This document shows, in pieces, positions 53,352 to 62,923 of a stretch of 64,000 nucleotides of DNA. How positions within the stretch are numbered: position 1 is the first letter of the stretch; each line of letters begins with the position of its first letter. Both the position numbers and the translations under genes were made by a program. Below the pieces are notes generated by a model. The model was not told the origin of the DNA. It was given only the letters and a program-made list of their open reading frames with translations, and searched no databases. Source of the DNA: Brachybacterium sp. SGAir0954 (GTDB taxonomy: Bacteria > Actinomycetota > Actinomycetes > Actinomycetales > Dermabacteraceae); NCBI RefSeq assembly GCF_005490785.1, contig NZ_CP027295.1:2108001-2172000 (forward strand), given 5' to 3'.

Positions 53352-54884
53352 TCAGTAGTCGAAGGAGAGCATGGGCGTGTCCAGCTGCCCCGTGTCCGGG
53401 TCGCGGTGGGGCAGCGGGGCGCCCTGGAGCGCGGTGCGCCGGATGAGCAGGAACCACACGACCGCGAGGACGCCGTAGACGAGCGTGAAGGCGATCAGGC
53501 TCGCCACCACCCAGCCCGCGGGATGGCTCGAGACCCCCTGGAGCGTCATGAGCCGCACGGTCGGGTCGTCGGGGTTGGGGTGCACCACCCAGGGCTGGCG
53601 TCCCATCTCGGTGAACACCCAGCCGGCGGAGTTCGCGAAGAACGGCATGGGGATCGCGAGCACGGTGAACCACTGGAAGGCGCGCGAGCCGGTGGTGCGG
53701 CCCTTCCTCGTGGCCCACAGGGCCCACAGCGCGACGACGCCGCTGAACGCCGCGAGACCCATCATCAGGCGGAAGGACCAGTAGGTGACGAAGAGGTTGG
53801 GGCGGTACTCCGCGGTGACCTGGTTCCCGTGGATGTCCGTCACCGTCGAGCCGAACTCCTCCTGCGCCTGGGCGTTGAGCTCGTCGACGCCCTGGAGGGT
53901 CGCGTCGAAGGTGTGGGTGGCCAGGAAGGAGGTCACGTAGGGGACCTCGATGAGGTGGGTGATGCTCGAGCAGTCCTGGGCGAAGGCGTCGGGCCCGCCC
54001 ACGGTGAGGATCGAGAAGGAGGCGCCGGTCTCGGTCTCGCACAGCGCCTCGGCCGAGGCCATCTTCATCGGCTGCTGCTTGAACATGATCTGCGCCTGCT
54101 GGTCACCGGAGACCACCAGGGCGATCGCGGCCAGGACCATGGCGAGCACGCCGAAGCGCACCGTGGGCCGGTAGAGGCCGCGGGCGAGCTCGTGCTGGCG
54201 CGAGCCCTCCTCGGTGTCCCGGCCCACGTCGTCCGCGGCGCGGTGGTGCTTGACCATGTGCCAGGAGGCGATGCCGGTGACGAAGGCGGCGGCGACGAGC
54301 CAGGCGCCCGCGATCACGTGGGGGAAGGCGGCGAGCGTCGTGACGTTGGTGAGCACCGCCCAGAGCGAGTCGAGCTCCGCGCGGCCGGTCTCCGGGTTCA
54401 GGGTCGCGCCCACGGGGTGCTGCATGAAGGAGTTCGCGGCGACGATGAAATAGGCCGAGCAGGTGGTGCCCAGGGCGACCGCCCAGATCGTCAGCAGGTG
54501 GATCTTCTCGGGCAGCTTGTTCCAGCCGAAGATCCACAGCCCCAGGAACACCGACTCGAGGAAGAAGGCGATGAGCCCCTCGAGGGCGAGCGGCGCGCCG
54601 AACACGTCCCCGACGTAGCGCGCGTACTCCGACCAGTTCAGACCGAACTGGAACTCCTGGACGATGCCCGTCGCGATGCCGATCGCGAAGTTCAGCACGA
54701 GCAGGGAGCCGAAGAACTTCGTCATACGGGTCCAGGCGTCCTTGCGGTCCGGGTCCTTCGCGAACACGGAGAAGGTCTGCATGACCGCGACGAGCAGCGA
54801 GAGGCCGATCGTGAGCGGGACGAAGAGGAAGTGGTAGACGGTGGTGATGCCGAACTGCCACCGGGCGAGATCGAGGGCTTCCAT
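53352..54884 (-). CDS. cydA: Cytochrome bd ubiquinol/menaquinol oxidase subunit I
   Basis: The 510-residue haem-bearing subunit of a high-affinity terminal oxidase. Haem-ligand H18 is in WQFGITTVYHFLFVPLTIG, with a second conserved His in AAFPHVIAGAW. The quinol-site region and the C-terminal AGWVFTEMGRQPWVV are intact. The start at 54884 gives the usual N-terminus and has TTGGAG upstream; much longer frames upstream are artefacts of G+C bias. First gene of cydA-B-D-C-kinase. Confidence 0.95.
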   Translation of the reverse strand: MEALDLARWQFGITTVYHFLFVPLTIGLSLLVAVMQTFSVFAKDPDRKDAWTRMTKFFGSLLVLNFAIGIATGIVQEFQFGLNWSEYARYVGDVFGAPLALEGLIAFFLESVFLGLWIFGWNKLPEKIHLLTIWAVALGTTCSAYFIVAANSFMQHPVGATLNPETGRAELDSLWAVLTNVTTLAAFPHVIAGAWLVAAAFVTGIASWHMVKHHRAADDVGRDTEEGSRQHELARGLYRPTVRFGVLAMVLAAIALVVSGDQQAQIMFKQQPMKMASAEALCETETGASFSILTVGGPDAFAQDCSSITHLIEVPYVTSFLATHTFDATLQGVDELNAQAQEEFGSTVTDIHGNQVTAEYRPNLFVTYWSFRLMMGLAAFSGVVALWALWATRKGRTTGSRAFQWFTVLAIPMPFFANSAGWVFTEMGRQPWVVHPNPDDPTVRLMTLQGVSSHPAGWVVASLIAFTLVYGVLAVVWFLLIRRTALQGAPLPHRDPDTGQLDTPMLSFDY

Positions 54885-55239
54885 GAATGCTCCAAGTCGA
54901 GGGGGGCGACGGGGACGCCATGACGACCGTACGGCGCACCGCGGCGCGCCCACGAGGACCATGGTCCTTCCTGACCGCGTGACACGCACCCCGTTCCGAG
55001 GGTTCCGCTGTGCCATACTGACCGCGGCACTCTCCTGCTCCGTACCGGGTGGGGGAACCTCCCGGCGTCGATGCGCCGGAGCACCGGTGACGCGTCCGTC
55101 GCGACCGAGTCGGCTCCTCCATCGACACGCTGCGCTCCCCTCGGGAGCAGCGCCTGGCGAGGGCCGGAGACTTCCGTCCCCCAGGACGATGACCACGTGG
55201 ACCCAGGGTGCGCTGGATCCTTTCGAAGGAGACGGCCTC
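54885..55239. promoter_or_regulatory. Divergent cydA/rne control region
   Basis: 355 nt without a gene. Plus strand: CATACT at 55014-55019 is a good -10 candidate for rne, implying a leader of about 214 nt, long enough for autoregulation as known for RNase E mRNAs. Minus strand: TACGGT (54926-54931) could be the cydA -10. No clear Rex-type dyad was seen. Confidence 0.45.
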
Positions 55240-58200
55240 ATGGCTGACAGCACCACCACCCCCGATCCTGCGGATCCCGCACCCCGTCGCACCCGCCGCC
55301 GCGCGGCGGGAGCCCCCGCCGGCGCCCCGGCGCCGTCCGTCGTCGAGACGTCCGCCGCGGAGTCCTCCGAGACCGCCACGGCGCCCCGCACCTCGGTGCC
55401 CGAGCAGGCCGCGGCGTCTGCCGAGCCCGCCGCTCCGAAGCGAACCCGCCGCCGCGCGGCCGGCGCCCCGGCCGGTGCCCCCGTGTTCCGCGCGGCCACC
55501 GATCCCGCTCCCGAGTCCGAGCCCGAGGTCGAGGAGGCCCCGGCCCCCGCGCCGGAGGCCGACGTCGAGCAGGACACCCCTGCGGCGCCCGAGCCCGCCG
55601 CCCGCGCCGAGCGCGAGCGTCCCGCCGAGGACGACCACGACACCTCGAGCGTCGTCGCGGATCTCCGCGCCCTCGCCGATGCCCGCGGCAGCGGCGACCG
55701 CGCCGACGAGGACGGTCGGGAGCGCCGCGAGCGCGCCCAGCTCGACTTCGCCTCGCTCCTGTTCCAGGCGCCGGCGCCCGTGCAGCCCCGGACCACCGTC
55801 GGCCCCGGTCTGCCCGTGTTCGCCGAGGACGAGGACGACGAGACCCCCGACAGCGCGGAGGACCGCGAGGACGCCGACGGGACCGACGCGGACGACCGCG
55901 ACCGGGACGAGCGCGACGCCCAGGGCTCCGACGATGACGACGAGCAGCGCTCCGGCGCCTCCCGCCGCCGTCGCCGCCGCGGTGGCCGCGGTCGCCGCGG
56001 CCGCGGTCGCGGCGAGGACGACGCCCGCGACGAGGAGCAGGGCGAGGACGACCGGGGCGATGCCGCCGGTGACGCCGACGACGCCGAAGCCGACACCCCG
56101 CAGGACGAGGACCCCCAGGACGACGCCGAGCAGCGTGCCGAGGGCGAGGGTCGCTCCTCGCGCTCGCGCTCCGGTCGCCGCCGGGGCCGCGGTCGCGGCG
56201 CGGGCGCCCGCTCCGAGGAGCCCGCCGAGGGCGACAGCGCCCCCGAGGGCTCGGCGGAGGACGCCGGGACCGAGGGCTCCGGCTCCGAGGACTCCGGTCC
56301 CGACGACCAGGACCAGGCCGGCTCCTCCTCGAGCTCGCGCCGGCGTCGCCGCCGTCGCCGCTCCGACGCGGGGGACGGCGAGTCGACCTCCCCCGACGAT
56401 CCGCCCAACACCGTCGTCAAGGTCCGCGAGGCCCGCGACGAGGTGAAGGCCGTCAAGGGCTCCACGCGCCTCGAGGCCAAGAAGCAGCGCCGCCGCGAGG
56501 GCCGTGACAACGGTCGTCGTCGCAACGTCATCACCGAGGCGGAGTTCCTCGCCCGCCGTGAGTCCGTGAAGCGCTCGATGATCGTGCGCGAGCGCCCGGG
56601 CCGCACGCAGATCGCCGTGCTCGAGGACGACGTGCTCGTCGAGCACTACGTCGCCGCGAAGTCGCACACCTCGATGGTCGGCAACGTGTACCTGGGCAAG
56701 GTCCAGAACGTGCTGCCCTCCATGGAGGCCGCGTTCGTGGACATCGGCAAGGGCCGCAACGCCGTGCTCTATGCCGGTGAGGTCAACTGGGACGCCGTGG
56801 GCCTCGAGGGCCAGCCGCGCCGCATCGAGCTCGCCCTCAAGAGCGGCGACCCGGTGCTGGTCCAGGTCACCAAGGACCCGATCGGCCACAAGGGCGCACG
56901 GCTCACGAGCCAGATCTCGCTCCCCGGCCGCTACGTCGTCTTCGTGCCCGGTGGCTCGATGACGGGCATCTCCCGGAAGCTCCCGGACACCGAGCGCAAC
57001 CGCCTGAAGAAGATCATGCGCCAGCTCATCCCCGAGGACGCGGGCGTCATCGTGCGCACCGCCGCCGAGGGGGCGAGCGAGGAGGAGCTGACCCACGACG
57101 TCGAGCGCCTGCGCGCCCAGTGGGAGAAGATCCAGAAGGCGCAGAAGGCGCGCTCCGCGCCGATCGCCCTCTCCCAGGAGCCCGACCTCGCGATCAAGGT
57201 GGTCCGCGACGTCTTCAACGAGGACTTCACCTCGCTGATCGTCGAGGGCTCCTCGACCTACGAGGCCGTCCACGAGTACGTCAAGGACGTGGCCCCGGAC
57301 CTCCTCGAGCGCGTCACCGCGCACGTCGGCCCGAAGGACTCCTTCGCGAAGCACCGCGTGGACGAGCAGCTGCTCAAGGCCATGGACCGCAAGGTCTACC
57401 TGCCCTCCGGCGGCTCCCTCGTCATCGACCGCACCGAGGCGATGACGGTCATCGACGTCAACACCGGCAAGTTCACCGGCTCCGGCGGCTCCCTCGAGGA
57501 GACGGTGACCCGCAACAACCTCGAGTCCGCCGAGGAGATCGTGCGCCAGCTGCGGCTGCGCGACATCGGCGGCATCATCGTCATCGACTTCATCGACATG
57601 GTGCTCGAGTCCAACCGCGACCTCGTGCTGCGGCGCCTGGTCGAGTGCCTGGGCCGTGACCGCACCAAGCACCAGGTCGCCGAGGTCACCTCGCTGGGCC
57701 TCGTGCAGATGACCCGCAAGCGCGTGGGCCAGGGCCTCGTGGAGACCTTCTCCACCACCTGCGAGCACTGCAACGGCCGCGGCGTCCTCGTGGACATCGA
57801 CGGCGAGGCGCACCAGCACGGCGACGGCGGAGGCGCCCGCATCGACGGACCGGACGAGCAGTCCTCCTCCGGCTCCTCCCGCTCGGGCAAGCGCCGCCGC
57901 GGCCGCGGTCGCGGCAAGGACTCCGAGGGCGGTGAGGCGGAGAAGAGCGCCGAGAACGGCGGCGAGAGCGCCGGCGAGCACGCCGAGGACTCGGGCGACG
58001 TGCACCGCCTGGGCAACGACGACACGCGGGCCCTGGCGCGCGCGACGATCGCCTCCATCGCGGCGGCGACCACCTCGCACCCGCACCCGGAGGTCGTCGT
58101 GGACGGCGAGGTCGTGGCGGTGACGGAGGGCGAGGAGCCTGCTCCGGCGCACGTCGAGGCCGCGCCCGCGGATGACACCCAGGCGAAGAGCCAGGAGGAG

Positions 58201-58242
58201 AGTCAGGGGGAGGACCAGAGCGCCCTGAACTCCGAGGCGTGA
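55240..58242 (+). CDS. rne: RNase E/G family ribonuclease with large disordered N-terminal extension
   Basis: A 1000-residue endoribonuclease. The catalytic core begins near residue 447 (MIVRERPGRTQIAVLEDD, S1-like domain). The metal-binding aspartates are at about 738-745 (IDVNTGKF) and 783-788 (IDFIDM), and the Zn-link cysteines near 842-845 (CEHC). The first 440 residues are disordered: acidic tracts alternate with Arg-rich blocks, and RRTRRRAAGAPAGAPA at about 13-28 recurs near 68. A shorter acidic tail follows the core. In actinobacteria the extensions flank the core on both sides, unlike E. coli, and may recruit RNA or degradosome partners. GAAGGAGA precedes the ATG. Confidence 0.93.
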   Translation: MADSTTTPDPADPAPRRTRRRAAGAPAGAPAPSVVETSAAESSETATAPRTSVPEQAAASAEPAAPKRTRRRAAGAPAGAPVFRAATDPAPESEPEVEEAPAPAPEADVEQDTPAAPEPAARAERERPAEDDHDTSSVVADLRALADARGSGDRADEDGRERRERAQLDFASLLFQAPAPVQPRTTVGPGLPVFAEDEDDETPDSAEDREDADGTDADDRDRDERDAQGSDDDDEQRSGASRRRRRRGGRGRRGRGRGEDDARDEEQGEDDRGDAAGDADDAEADTPQDEDPQDDAEQRAEGEGRSSRSRSGRRRGRGRGAGARSEEPAEGDSAPEGSAEDAGTEGSGSEDSGPDDQDQAGSSSSSRRRRRRRRSDAGDGESTSPDDPPNTVVKVREARDEVKAVKGSTRLEAKKQRRREGRDNGRRRNVITEAEFLARRESVKRSMIVRERPGRTQIAVLEDDVLVEHYVAAKSHTSMVGNVYLGKVQNVLPSMEAAFVDIGKGRNAVLYAGEVNWDAVGLEGQPRRIELALKSGDPVLVQVTKDPIGHKGARLTSQISLPGRYVVFVPGGSMTGISRKLPDTERNRLKKIMRQLIPEDAGVIVRTAAEGASEEELTHDVERLRAQWEKIQKAQKARSAPIALSQEPDLAIKVVRDVFNEDFTSLIVEGSSTYEAVHEYVKDVAPDLLERVTAHVGPKDSFAKHRVDEQLLKAMDRKVYLPSGGSLVIDRTEAMTVIDVNTGKFTGSGGSLEETVTRNNLESAEEIVRQLRLRDIGGIIVIDFIDMVLESNRDLVLRRLVECLGRDRTKHQVAEVTSLGLVQMTRKRVGQGLVETFSTTCEHCNGRGVLVDIDGEAHQHGDGGGARIDGPDEQSSSGSSRSGKRRRGRGRGKDSEGGEAEKSAENGGESAGEHAEDSGDVHRLGNDDTRALARATIASIAAATTSHPHPEVVVDGEVVAVTEGEEPAPAHVEAAPADDTQAKSQEESQGEDQSALNSEA

Positions 58243-58284
58243 CGCGTTCCACAGCATTCCTGCAGGTCGCGGCGCACACCGTGG

Positions 58285-58313
58285 TTGACCGCAGGGTGTG
58301 GGGATCGTAGGCT
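58285..58313 (+). promoter_or_regulatory. Promoter for rplU-rpmA
   Basis: TTGACC (58285-58290) and TAGGCT (58308-58313) with a 17-nt spacer, the best -35/-10 pair in the window. The start near 58320 leaves a 158-nt leader before rplU. Confidence 0.75.
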
Positions 58314-58477
58314 GTCCCGTGGCGCTCAGCGCGCCGATGCCCTTCCCCTCCGGGTCCGCCTGGCCGCAGCCTCCCTCCCGTCCGCGGGACCGGTCGACGG
58401 TCGCAGGTCGGCGGTTCGACCCGGGGAACGGCGCCCCTCAGCAGAAGCAGCAGTACTCATCGAGATGGAGCAGTGAC

Positions 58478-58786
58478 GTGGTGTACGCAATCGTCCGCGC
58501 AGGCGGCCGTCAGGAGAAGGTGTCGGTCGGCGACACCATCGTGATCAACCGCGTGGCCGGCGAGGCGGGCGACTCCGTGGAGCTCGCCCCCGTCCTGCTG
58601 GTCGACGGTGACAAGATCACCTCGACGCAGGCCGACCTCGGCAAGGTCAAGGTCACGGCGGAGAAGGTCGAGGACCTCCGCGGTCCGAAGATCCGGATCC
58701 TCAAGTACAAGAACAAGACCGGCTACAAGAAGCGCCAGGGCCACCGCCAGGAGCTCACGCGCCTCAAGATCACCGGCATCGCCTGA
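58478..58786 (+). CDS. rplU: 50S ribosomal protein L21
   Basis: A 102-residue ribosomal protein with the family start [18 protein letters not shown] and the C-terminal signature [14 protein letters not shown]. It starts with GTG at 58478, GGAG 7 nt upstream. A longer frame with in-frame ATG at 58298 would override the promoter and leader and is rejected. It is followed 42 nt later by rpmA. Confidence 0.95.
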   Translation: MVYAIVRAGGRQEKVSVGDTIVINRVAGEAGDSVELAPVLLVDGDKITSTQADLGKVKVTAEKVEDLRGPKIRILKYKNKTGYKKRQGHRQELTRLKITGIA

Positions 58787-58828
58787 TCGTCCTAGCGACG
58801 TCGAAGACTCGAGAGAAGGTCACTCCTC

Positions 58829-59083
58829 ATGGCACATAAGAAGGGCGCAAGCTCCTCCAAGAACGGTCGCGACTCGAACGCGCAGCGCCTCGGCGTGAAG
58901 CGCTTCGGCGGCCAGGTTGTCGGCGCGGGCGAGATCATCGTCCGCCAGCGCGGCACCTCCATCCACCCGGGCGACGGCGTCGGCCGCGGCAACGACGACA
59001 CGCTGTTCGCGCTCACCGCGGGCACCGTCGAGTTCGGCCGCAAGCGCGACCGTCGCGTGGTCAGCGTCGTCGAGACTGCCTGA
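58829..59083 (+). CDS. rpmA: 50S ribosomal protein L27
   Basis: An 84-residue ribosomal protein whose N-terminus reaches the peptidyl-transferase centre. It starts [20 protein letters not shown] and has the [17 protein letters not shown] core. The start is the mature-type N-terminus, with no cleavable Firmicute-like extension. It ends in a strong hairpin. Confidence 0.96.
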   Translation: MAHKKGASSSKNGRDSNAQRLGVKRFGGQVVGAGEIIVRQRGTSIHPGDGVGRGNDDTLFALTAGTVEFGRKRDRRVVSVVETA

Positions 59084-59116
59084 TCCCGCTCCCGGCCCGT
59101 CCGGGAACCCAGCCTC

Positions 59117-59148
59117 TCGAGGGGCGGAGCCGCTGCTCCGCCCCTCGA
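59117..59148 (+). terminator. 14-bp hairpin after rpmA
   Basis: Arms 59117-59130 and 59135-59148 are perfect complements around CGCT, with no T run. It may act as a partial terminator before obgE. Confidence 0.75.
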
Positions 59149-59183
59149 TGCATATCCGCTCCAGAGCCCTCGGGAGGGCACCC

Positions 59184-60719
59184 ATGGCCACGTTCGTCGA
59201 CCGCGTCCAGCTCCACGTCATCGCCGGTGCCGGCGGGAACGGCGCCGCCTCGATCCGCCGCGAGAAGTTCAAGCCCCTCGCCGGGCCCGACGGCGCCGAC
59301 GGCGGCCGCGGCGGCGACGTGATCCTCGAGGTGGACCCGTCCACCACGACCCTGCTCGCCTACCACCACAAGCCCCACCGCAAGGCCACCTCGGGCGGCT
59401 TCGGCAAGGGCGACATGCGCGCCGGGGCGCGCGGCGAGGACCTGATCCTCCCCGTGCCCGACGGCACCGTCGTCGCGACCGCCGACGGCCAGGTGCTCGC
59501 GGACCTCGTGGGCGTCGGCACCCGCTTCGTCGCCGCCCAGGGCGGCCAGGGCGGCCTCGGCAACGCGGCCCTGTCCTCCCGCCAGCGCAAGGCCCCGGGC
59601 TTCGCGCTGCTCGGTGAGCCGGGGGAGGAGCGCGACCTGGTCCTCGAGCTGAAGACCGTCGCCGACGTCGCGCTCGTGGGCTACCCGAGCGCCGGCAAGA
59701 GCTCGCTCATCGCCGCGATGAGCTCCGCCCGGCCCAAGATCGCCGACTACCCCTTCACCACGCTCGTGCCGAACCTCGGCGTCGTCGAGGCCGGCGAGCA
59801 CCGGTACACGATCGCCGACGTCCCCGGCCTGATCCCCGGCGCGAGCCAGGGCAAGGGACTGGGACTGGAGTTCCTGCGCCACATCGAGCGCTGCCACGTC
59901 ATCGTGCACGTGCTGGACACGGCCGCCCTCGAGTCGGACCGCGACCCGGTCTCCGATCTCGAGACCATCGAGAACGAGCTCGCGACCTACGCCGCGGGCC
60001 TCGACGAGGGCGCCGGCGACCGCGTGCCGCTCATGGAGCGCCCCACCGTCATCGTCCTGAACAAGACGGACGTGCCCGACGGCGCCGACATGGCGGACCT
60101 CGTCCGTGAGCGCCTGGGCGACCGCGGCGTGCCGATCCTCGATATCTCCGCCGTGTCCCACAAGGGCCTGCGCGAGCTGTCCTTCGTCCTCGCGGGCCTC
60201 GTCGAGGAGGCGCGGGCCTCGCTGCCCGAGCCCGAGGAGGCACCCATCGTGCTCACGCCGCGTGCGCGCGGCGGCCGCGAGTTCGAGGTGGTCAAGGAGC
60301 AGTTCGAGGGCGACAACGCCTTCCGCGTCGTGGGTGACAAGCCCGAGCGCTGGGTCAAGCAGACCGACTTCGCGAACGACGAGGCCGTGGGCTATCTCGC
60401 GGACCGCCTCGCGAAGGTGGGCGTGGAGGAGGCGCTGTACAAGGCAGGGGCCGTCGCGGGCTCGACCGTGATCATCGGTCCTGGACAGGACGCCGTGGTC
60501 TTCGACTGGGAGCCCACAATGGTGGGCGGCGCCGAGCTCCTGCTCGGCGCGCGCGGCGCGGATCGCCGCCTCGAGGACCACCACCGCCCCACGCGTGAGC
60601 AGAAGCGTGAGGAGCAGCGGGAGCGCACGGCGTCCCGGATGCAGCGGATCGAGGCGATGGAGAAGGAGCGACGCGCCGGCCACTGGGCCGATCCGACGAT
60701 CAGCGACGAGGAGAACTGA
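59184..60719 (+). CDS. obgE: Obg-family GTPase
   Basis: A ribosome-associated essential GTPase of 511 residues. The glycine-rich Obg fold ([28 protein letters not shown]) is followed by the G domain with G1 GYPSAGKSS at 166-174, [10 protein letters not shown] and NKTD. The OCT domain ([16 protein letters not shown]) and an Arg/Glu-rich C-terminal tail complete it. GGGAGGG lies 6 nt before the ATG at 59184. It is followed 2 nt later by proB. Confidence 0.95.
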   Translation: MATFVDRVQLHVIAGAGGNGAASIRREKFKPLAGPDGADGGRGGDVILEVDPSTTTLLAYHHKPHRKATSGGFGKGDMRAGARGEDLILPVPDGTVVATADGQVLADLVGVGTRFVAAQGGQGGLGNAALSSRQRKAPGFALLGEPGEERDLVLELKTVADVALVGYPSAGKSSLIAAMSSARPKIADYPFTTLVPNLGVVEAGEHRYTIADVPGLIPGASQGKGLGLEFLRHIERCHVIVHVLDTAALESDRDPVSDLETIENELATYAAGLDEGAGDRVPLMERPTVIVLNKTDVPDGADMADLVRERLGDRGVPILDISAVSHKGLRELSFVLAGLVEEARASLPEPEEAPIVLTPRARGGREFEVVKEQFEGDNAFRVVGDKPERWVKQTDFANDEAVGYLADRLAKVGVEEALYKAGAVAGSTVIIGPGQDAVVFDWEPTMVGGAELLLGARGADRRLEDHHRPTREQKREEQRERTASRMQRIEAMEKERRAGHWADPTISDEEN

Positions 60720-60721
60720 GC

Positions 60722-61876
60722 ATGGTCACCGTCCCCGCCGAACCGCATCAGCCGGCGAGGCTGCTCGCACGCACCGACATCCCCGGACCGCGGCGGGCGG
60801 TGGTCAAGATCGGCTCCTCGAGCCTCACCCGCGCCGACGGCCACCTCGACGAGACCGGACTGCGGCTCATCGCAGACCAGGTCGCCGAGCTCCTGCACGG
60901 CGGCTGGGACGTCGTGCTGGTCTCCTCCGGTGCGATCGCCGCGGCGCTGGGCCCGCTGGGCCTGGACGAGCGCCCGAGCGACGTGCCCACCCAGCAGGCG
61001 TGCGCGGCCGTGGGCCAGTCGCTGCTGGCCACGGCCTGGGCCGCCGCCTTCGGCGCCCACGGCCGGATCTCCGGTCAGCTGCTGCTGACCGAGGCGGACG
61101 TCATCCGCCCGGACACCTACCGCAACGTGCGCTCGGCCCTCGAGGCGATGCTCGCCGTGGGCGTCATCCCCGTGATCAACGAGAACGACACGACGGCGAC
61201 CCACGAGATCCGCTTCGGCGACAACGACCGCCTCGCCGCGCTCGTGGCGCAGCTCCTGGGCGCGGATCTCCTCGTCCTGCTGACGGACGTCGACGGCCTG
61301 TACACGAAGAACCCGGCGGAGCCCGATGCCGAGCGGATCAGCGTGGTCGACGACTTCGCGGCGCTCGTGGACGTGAAGGTCGGCTCGGTCGGCTCGAAGG
61401 TCGGCACGGGCGGCATGGTCACCAAGCTCGACGCCGCCCACCACGCCTCGACGACCGGCACGGCCACGATCCTCACCCGTGCTGACCGCTTCGGCGCCGC
61501 CGTGCGCGGGGAGGACGTCGGCACGTTCTTCCCCGCGCAGACGGGCCGTCGCCGCTCCCGGCTCGTGTGGCTGCGCTACGCGACGCGCGGCGCGGGCACG
61601 CTGCGCCTGGACGAGGGCGCCGCGGCGGCGATCCGCTCCCGCCGCCGCTCCCTGCTGGCCGTCGGCATCACGGAGGTGACCGGGGCGTTCTCCGCCGGGG
61701 TCCCCGTGGACATCGCCGATCCCGACGGCACCGTCATCGCCCGCGGCCTCGTCGCCTACTCGAGCGAGGACCTCCGCGCCATGGCGGGTCTCACCACCGC
61801 GGAGCTCCGCGAGCGCATCGGCGACCACTACGGCCGCTCGGTCGTGCACCGCGACGCGATGGTGATGCTGGGCTGA
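60722..61876 (+). CDS. proB: Glutamate 5-kinase
   Basis: First step of proline synthesis: ATP-dependent phosphorylation of glutamate. The 384-residue protein has the amino-acid-kinase start VVKIGSSSLTRADG, VSSGAIAAALGPLG, NENDTTATHEIRFGDND, the GTGGMVTKLDAA segment and a C-terminal PUA domain (about 295-375). It is co-transcribed with obgE. Its pathway partner proA is 1 kb downstream, separated by an inverted ribokinase gene. Confidence 0.95.
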   Translation: MVTVPAEPHQPARLLARTDIPGPRRAVVKIGSSSLTRADGHLDETGLRLIADQVAELLHGGWDVVLVSSGAIAAALGPLGLDERPSDVPTQQACAAVGQSLLATAWAAAFGAHGRISGQLLLTEADVIRPDTYRNVRSALEAMLAVGVIPVINENDTTATHEIRFGDNDRLAALVAQLLGADLLVLLTDVDGLYTKNPAEPDAERISVVDDFAALVDVKVGSVGSKVGTGGMVTKLDAAHHASTTGTATILTRADRFGAAVRGEDVGTFFPAQTGRRRSRLVWLRYATRGAGTLRLDEGAAAAIRSRRRSLLAVGITEVTGAFSAGVPVDIADPDGTVIARGLVAYSSEDLRAMAGLTTAELRERIGDHYGRSVVHRDAMVMLG

Positions 61877-61900
61877 GCCCCACGGGGTCCGCGCCCGCAC

Positions 61901-61918
61901 GGGCGGGGTCCCCCGCCC
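61901..61918. terminator. Hairpin between convergent proB and rbsK
   Basis: GGGCGGG and CCCGCCC arms around a 4-nt loop in the 56-nt gap between stops. Confidence 0.55.
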
Positions 61919-61932
61919 GGCGGCACCGGTGC

Positions 61933-62880
61933 TCAGCGCGGGTAGCTCGACTGGGCCCCGCGGGCGGTGACGGATCTCCCCGCGAAGGCAGTCGCCCGCT
62001 CGGCGGCCCGCACGAGTCCCTCACCCGCGGCGAGGTGGGCGGCGAGCGCGCCGATGAACGCGTCCCCGGCCCCCGTCGTGTCGACGACCTCGACCTGCGC
62101 CGCCGGGATCACCGCGGGCTCGTCGACCTCCGTCCTGTCGCCCGCATCGAGGGCGGGGCCCGCGACGACGGCCCCGCGGGCGCCGAGGGTCAGCACGACG
62201 GAGCGCACCCCCGCGCCCCGCAGGGCGGCGACGAGCTCCTGCGGATCCCGGTCCCCGCCCGCGTCCGTGGTCGCGCCCGTGCCTGCACCCTGGAGCTGCT
62301 CGAGCACCGCCGCCGCCTCGTGCTCGTTGACGACGAGCGGGTCCGCGGCACGCATCACCGCGGGGTCCAGGGCGAGCACCGGGGCGGGGTTGAGCACCAC
62401 CCGGACGCCCGCCGCGCGGGCCGCCCGCGCCGCCGCCTCGATGCCCTCGCGCGGGATCTCGCCCTGCAGCACGAGCACCGCGGCCCGGGCGAGGAGGTCG
62501 GCGTGCCGGTCCACGGCGGCCGCGTCCACGGAGGCGTTCGCTCCGGGCACCACGAGGATGGCGTTCTCGCCGTCCGCCGCGACCGTGACGACGGCGAGGC
62601 CCGTCGGCCGGGGGACGACCGCCACGGCGGAGAGGTCCACGCCGTCCTCGCGCAGGAGCCCGAGGGCGACCTCGGCGTCGGGGTCGTCCCCGACGGCACC
62701 CACCATGTGCACCGCGGCGCCGGCGCGCGAGGCGGCGAGGGCCTGGTTCGCCCCCTTGCCGCCGGGGGAGCGGCCACCGCCGCCCGCGATCAGCGTCTCC
62801 CCGGGGGAGGGGTGGCGGTCCACGGTGAGGGCGAGGTCCACGTTCAGGGAGCCCACCACGACGACGATCTCATCACTCAT
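61933..62880 (-). CDS. rbsK: Ribokinase
   Basis: Phosphorylates ribose to ribose 5-phosphate. The 315-residue PfkB-family sugar kinase has [20 protein letters not shown] at the N-terminus, [21 protein letters not shown] and the catalytic [13 protein letters not shown]. The substrate is a family inference; no ribose transporter is adjacent. The start at 62880 has CACGAT ending 7 nt upstream, and the in-frame ATG at 62889 overlaps that element. It is inserted in inverse orientation between proB and proA. Confidence 0.87.
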   Translation of the reverse strand: MSDEIVVVVGSLNVDLALTVDRHPSPGETLIAGGGGRSPGGKGANQALAASRAGAAVHMVGAVGDDPDAEVALGLLREDGVDLSAVAVVPRPTGLAVVTVAADGENAILVVPGANASVDAAAVDRHADLLARAAVLVLQGEIPREGIEAAARAARAAGVRVVLNPAPVLALDPAVMRAADPLVVNEHEAAAVLEQLQGAGTGATTDAGGDRDPQELVAALRGAGVRSVVLTLGARGAVVAGPALDAGDRTEVDEPAVIPAAQVEVVDTTGAGDAFIGALAAHLAAGEGLVRAAERATAFAGRSVTARGAQSSYPR

Positions 62881-62887
62881 GCACTCC

Positions 62888-62916
62888 ATCGTGCCTCGCC
62901 GCGCCCCGCGTACGCT
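62888..62916. promoter_or_regulatory. Back-to-back leaderless promoters: rbsK (-) and proA (+)
   Basis: Minus-strand CACGAT (62888-62893) ends 7 nt before the rbsK ATG. Plus-strand TACGCT (62911-62916) ends 7 nt before the proA ATG. Only 43 nt separate the start codons, so the upstream parts of the promoters overlap. Confidence 0.5.
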
Positions 62917-62923
62917 GGAGCGC

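Noticed and set aside
54103-58257. A 1384-codon open frame on the minus strand opposite cydA and rne
   Set aside because: It is the antisense shadow of high-GC3 genes. Its product is a low-complexity Leu/Val/Gly/Ala-rich string without domains, and the plus-strand rne and minus-strand cydA frames explain the DNA.
58298-58477. A longer L21 N-terminus from the ATG at 58298
   Set aside because: It would start inside the -35/-10 promoter (58285-58313), the extra residues match no L21, and the GTG at 58478 has a proper GGAG.
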